From DASYDU01 sp031403315 (GTDB taxonomy: Bacteria; Planctomycetota; Planctomycetia; Pirellulales; Lacipirellulaceae): DNA of 8,670 nucleotides. The position numbers and the translations under genes are program-made. The notes beneath the pieces are model-generated. The model had not been told where the DNA came from. It was given only the letters and a program-made list of their open reading frames with translations, and made no database searches. Shown piece after piece: positions 6,624 to 8,670 of the stretch. Location: NCBI GenBank assembly GCA_031403315.1, contig JANNTD010000567.1, positions 1 to 8,670 of the forward strand. The letters are read 5' to 3'. Position 1 is the stretch's first letter. Each line of letters begins with the position of its first letter.

Positions 6624-8189
6624 CTACCTTGTTTCGATCACCCGAAACAGAATCGTCGTGCCGGTCACTTCGCAGGCCACCGCCAACAACGGCGCGGAGA
6701 ACGGGCTGCGGTCGGCGGGCACGAAACACAGCCCTTCCGGGGCGATTTGCGGCCCGCCGGTCGAGTCTTTCTTGAGCGCGAGCGGAACGATGTCAATCAG
6801 CTTGGCGCTCTCCGGCCGCGTCACGTCGAACACCGCCACCGCACTCGTGCGCTCCAAGCCGACGAACGCGTACGTCGACTCGCCCACAGAGCCCACAACG
6901 ACACCTTCCGGCTCGGGACCTTTGTCGGGGCTGCGGTCGTCGATCTTGCCGCGTCCGTCGGAATCGATGTTGAACCGCTCGGGCAGTTGCTTCGCAATGT
7001 ATTGTTCGAGCGCGTCGCCGCTGTCGTACACCAACTCGCCATCCGCGTTCCAAATCGCCAGCGACCGCCCGCCGAAGGCCAGCACCCTGTCGACGTCGCC
7101 ATCGGCGTCTGTATCGCCGCCGACGCGACTTACCTTTAATTGACCGAGCGCATCCTCTACGCGCAGCGATTCATCAAGCTTGAGGTCTTTCACCCGGGCC
7201 TGGTCGCTGAAACCGGCGTAGCCGCGCGAATCGCCTTCGTTGGCGGTGACGAGGTACGTCTGTCCGTCGGCGACGAATGCGGCGATGCCGTCCGGCTGAT
7301 ACATGCCGAACACCGGCCGACGGCGAATTTGGATCCCGCCGTCGCGGTCGCTAGCGTCGAAGCCGCTCGCCGCGCGCGAATGATCCTTCAACCCGAGGCC
7401 GACGATCGTCTCAACGCGGGCTGTCGACACGTCGACGACCGCAACCGCGTTGTTCTCCTGCAGCGTGACCCAGGCCGTGCGGCCGTCCGGGGCGACGGCG
7501 ATGTACTCCGGTTCGAGATCTTGCGCCAGCGACGCGCGACCGTCGGCTGCGTTGGCATTCGGCGCGGTAATCCGCACGCCCTGCCGCTCGAGCGTCTCGC
7601 GCTCGGCATTGAACCGGATGAAATCGGCCGACAGCGCGACTGCATTCTCCGCACCGTTACCGACGTCGATAACGCTGATCGAGCCTTCGGCGTCGGATGT
7701 GTAGTCGTCGCTCGGCTCGCCTTCATTGGCCGAGAGCACATAGCGGCCATTGGGCGTGAACGTGACCATGTCCGGCAGCGCGCCGACGCGAACGGCCGCG
7801 GTCGGCCTGCCGCTCGCGCTATCGACCGATGTCTTCGTCGCGGAGCGAAACAGCACGACGTGGCCCGCGTCGGTCTTCCGCGGCGCGACGACTGCCACCG
7901 CCACCAGTCCATGGCTCGCGGCGACGCTGGTTGGATCGCCAAACTCGGAAACATCGAGCCGGCCGACTTCCTTGCCGGTCCGCGCGTCGAGCCGCATCAC
8001 ACACCGCTCGGTCCCGTTGACGACCAGAAATTCTTGTGCCGCGGCGTCGTAGGCCACGATCTCCGCGCGGCCGAGACCACCGGCGTCGTGCGTCCACACC
8101 TGTTGGAGCGTGACGGCGGCGTTTGCCTGCACCGCCGTCGTGGAGACAACCGCGAACACGAGCCGCACTAGCTGTCGATCGAGTTGCAT
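6624..8189 (-). CDS. Secreted choice-of-anchor I family protein (beta-propeller-like, phosphatase-associated family)
   Basis: 521 aa from ATG 8189. Residues 1-24 form a signal peptide (basic MQLDRQLVR, a hydrophobic run, then QANA before the cut), which decides the start although no Shine-Dalgarno sequence is seen. The rest matches choice-of-anchor I proteins, often annotated 'alkaline phosphatase' from their gene context: VTFTPNGRYVLSANEGEPSDDY (142-163), EPEYIAVAPDGRTAWVTLQENNAV (226-249), PDGIAAF and TANEGDSRGY (299-324), DTDADGDVDRVLAFGGRSLAIW (359-380), FNIDSDGRGKIDDRSPDKGPEPEG (406-429), AFVGLERTSAVAVFDV (441-456) and APEGLCFVPADRSP (483-496). These are blades of a seven- or eight-bladed propeller; two Asp-rich loops (359-367 and 409-418) look calcium-binding. 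It ends naturally at RVIETR, with no sorting signal or membrane anchor. Enzyme activity of the family is not established; a structural or substrate-binding role is equally possible. Confidence 0.9.
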   Translation of the reverse strand: MQLDRQLVRLVFAVVSTTAVQANAAVTLQQVWTHDAGGLGRAEIVAYDAAAQEFLVVNGTERCVMRLDARTGKEVGRLDVSEFGDPTSVAASHGLVAVAVVAPRKTDAGHVVLFRSATKTSVDSASGRPTAAVRVGALPDMVTFTPNGRYVLSANEGEPSDDYTSDAEGSISVIDVGNGAENAVALSADFIRFNAERETLERQGVRITAPNANAADGRASLAQDLEPEYIAVAPDGRTAWVTLQENNAVAVVDVSTARVETIVGLGLKDHSRAASGFDASDRDGGIQIRRRPVFGMYQPDGIAAFVADGQTYLVTANEGDSRGYAGFSDQARVKDLKLDESLRVEDALGQLKVSRVGGDTDADGDVDRVLAFGGRSLAIWNADGELVYDSGDALEQYIAKQLPERFNIDSDGRGKIDDRSPDKGPEPEGVVVGSVGESTYAFVGLERTSAVAVFDVTRPESAKLIDIVPLALKKDSTGGPQIAPEGLCFVPADRSPFSAPLLAVACEVTGTTILFRVIETR

Positions 8190-8387
8190 GATTTTTGCTG
8201 CCGTCAGCTTGGGATTTGCCCGTCCTCTTGAGACCGAAAATCTCGGCCGCACGGGTAAATGCGACCTCCACGATAGACGACTCCCGCGGCGGTCGCCAGC
8301 AGCCGCGCCCGCCCCATCGCTTGACGCTCGGCGGCGAGCGAGTAGACTGGCGTATTCGCCATGTTCTGGCGGAATCCTGCTAGCCTC
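8190..8387. other. Intergenic region between divergent choice-of-anchor I gene and tRNA-Leu
   Basis: It holds no gene. Frames running through it are extensions of the neighbours. The right half contains the tRNA promoter and a leader hairpin, TGGCG-TATT-CGCCA at 8348-8361. I could not identify a convincing minus-strand promoter for the choice-of-anchor I gene in the left half. Confidence 0.5.
8321..8348 (+). promoter_or_regulatory. Sigma-70-type promoter of tRNA-Leu
   Basis: TTGACG (8321-8326) and TAGACT (8343-8348) are separated by 16 bases. Transcription would start near 8355, about 30 bases before the mature tRNA. The -35 box matches 5 of 6 consensus bases and the -10 box 4 of 6. Position and orientation fit the tRNA. 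Confidence 0.55.
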
Positions 8388-8471
8388 GGGCTCGTGGCGA
8401 AATTGGCAGACGCGCAAGGTTGAGGGCCTTGTGCCCGAAAGGGCGTGCTGGTTCAAATCCAGTCGAGCCCA
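8388..8471 (+). tRNA. tRNA-Leu (anticodon GAG)
   Basis: The acceptor stem pairs GGGCTCG (8388-8394) with CGAGCCC (8464-8470), with discriminator A at 8471. The D arm holds AATTGGCAGA as in other bacterial leucine tRNAs. The anticodon stem CAAGG (8415-8419) / CCTTG (8427-8431) encloses the loop TTGAGGG with anticodon GAG at 8422-8424, which reads CUC and CUU. A long variable arm (GCCC-GAAA-GGGC) marks it as a class II tRNA. The T loop is TTCAAAT, closed by GCTGG / CCAGT with one G-U pair. CCA is not encoded (CTG follows the discriminator), so the CCA end must be added by nucleotidyltransferase. Confidence 0.97.
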
Positions 8472-8478
8472 CTGGGGA

Positions 8479-8578
8479 GGGTTGAGAGTCGAGGGTTTAG
8501 AGTTGAGTGTCCGGAAGCCTGCTGCGAAGCACATTCTGACCCTCATCTCTCAACCCTTAACACTCAACACTCAACTCT
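8479..8578. repeat. Two interleaved inverted repeats made of GTTGAG-type units
   Basis: Arm A, GGGTTGAGAGTCGAGGG (8479-8495), is the reverse complement of 8540-8556 with 2 mismatches in 17; the first 10 bases are perfect. Arm B, AGAGTTGAGTGT (8499-8510), is the perfect 12-base reverse complement of 8567-8578. The order is A-B-A'-B', so the two stems cross rather than nest. A and B also share the GTTGAG core, and a further copy (CACTCAACA) lies at 8561-8569, so alternative pairings exist. It sits between the tRNA and its terminator and encodes nothing. Confidence 0.75.
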
Positions 8579-8586
8579 ACTGAGAT

Positions 8587-8633
8587 TGGGACTCGTGACC
8601 AACACTGGTTGCGAGTCCCATTTTTCTTTTTTT
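8587..8633 (+). terminator. Strong bipartite intrinsic terminator
   Basis: TGGGACTCG (8587-8595) pairs perfectly with CGAGTCCCA (8612-8620). Above a small TG/TG internal loop, ACCA (8598-8601) pairs with TGGT (8606-8609) around an ACAC loop. The T-tract TTTTTCTTTTTTT (8621-8633) follows directly. It is the natural end of the tRNA-Leu transcript, about 115 bases past the mature tRNA. Confidence 0.92.
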
Positions 8634-8662
8634 GCGTCCTGCCGCCGCTCCGATCGCCGACC

Positions 8663-8668
8663 TATAAT
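8663..8668 (+). promoter_or_regulatory. Perfect -10 box at the window edge
   Basis: TATAAT at 8663-8668 is a perfect sigma-70 -10 hexamer in GC-rich surroundings, right after a terminator. The sequence 17 bases upstream (TGCCGC) is a poor -35. It may serve a plus-strand gene beyond the window. Confidence 0.35.
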
Positions 8669-8670
8669 TC

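Noticed and set aside
8388..8471. tRNA-Leu 3' end as an integrase attachment site
   Set aside because: No integrase gene and no second copy of the tRNA 3' end in the window.
8190..8546. N-terminal extension of the choice-of-anchor I protein to 8546
   Set aside because: It would run backwards through the tRNA-Leu gene and put the signal peptide in the middle of the protein.
8479..8578. CRISPR-like repeats behind the tRNA
   Set aside because: The units are short, imperfect, inverted rather than direct, and lack regular spacers or cas genes.

Overview
The window reads as high-GC planctomycete chromosome (Pirellulales-like) of rather ordinary content, apart from its first ~180 bases, which look foreign. 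The planctomycete reading rests on a secreted beta-helix protein with a choice-of-anchor Q module and a type I dockerin, a choice-of-anchor I beta-propeller-like protein, a large exported TPR protein, and start codons that mostly lack clear Shine-Dalgarno sequences. The first bases instead encode the N-terminus of an alphaproteobacterial-type FtsA. Planctomycetes are known to lack FtsA/FtsZ-based division, so this piece does not fit the rest.

Layout. 1-180: FtsA N-terminal fragment, reading frame open to the window edge, cut abruptly after its first beta-hairpin. About 175-2103 (+): a right-handed beta-helix / choice-of-anchor Q / dockerin protein whose own N-terminus is missing; the ATG at 142 lies inside the FtsA-like DNA in another frame and is not a credible native start. 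2100-4346 (-): exported TPR protein, meeting the previous gene tail to tail with a 4-base overlap. 4350-4636: AT-richer intergenic stretch holding the presumed promoter of the TPR gene. 4637-8189 (-): a compact three-gene cluster transcribed as choice-of-anchor I protein, coaX (type III pantothenate kinase), then a short MnmE-like GTPase; gaps are 38 (or 14) and 2 bases. 8190-8387: intergenic, with a good promoter for the tRNA. 8388-8471 (+): tRNA-Leu(GAG). 8479-8578: two interleaved inverted repeats built of GTTGAG-type units. 8587-8633: a strong bipartite intrinsic terminator. A perfect TATAAT lies at the very end.

How the genes work together: coaX (first step of CoA synthesis) and the MnmE-like GTPase are almost certainly co-translated or at least co-transcribed (TGA-CG-ATG). 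Their upstream neighbour, a periplasmic/secreted choice-of-anchor I protein, is close enough to share the transcript but has no obvious functional link. I found no CRISPR array, transposase, phage gene, toxin-antitoxin pair or clearly new multi-gene system. The items most worth a second look are the FtsA/beta-helix junction, the MnmE-like GTPase that lacks the C-terminal Cys motif, and the interleaved repeats behind the tRNA.
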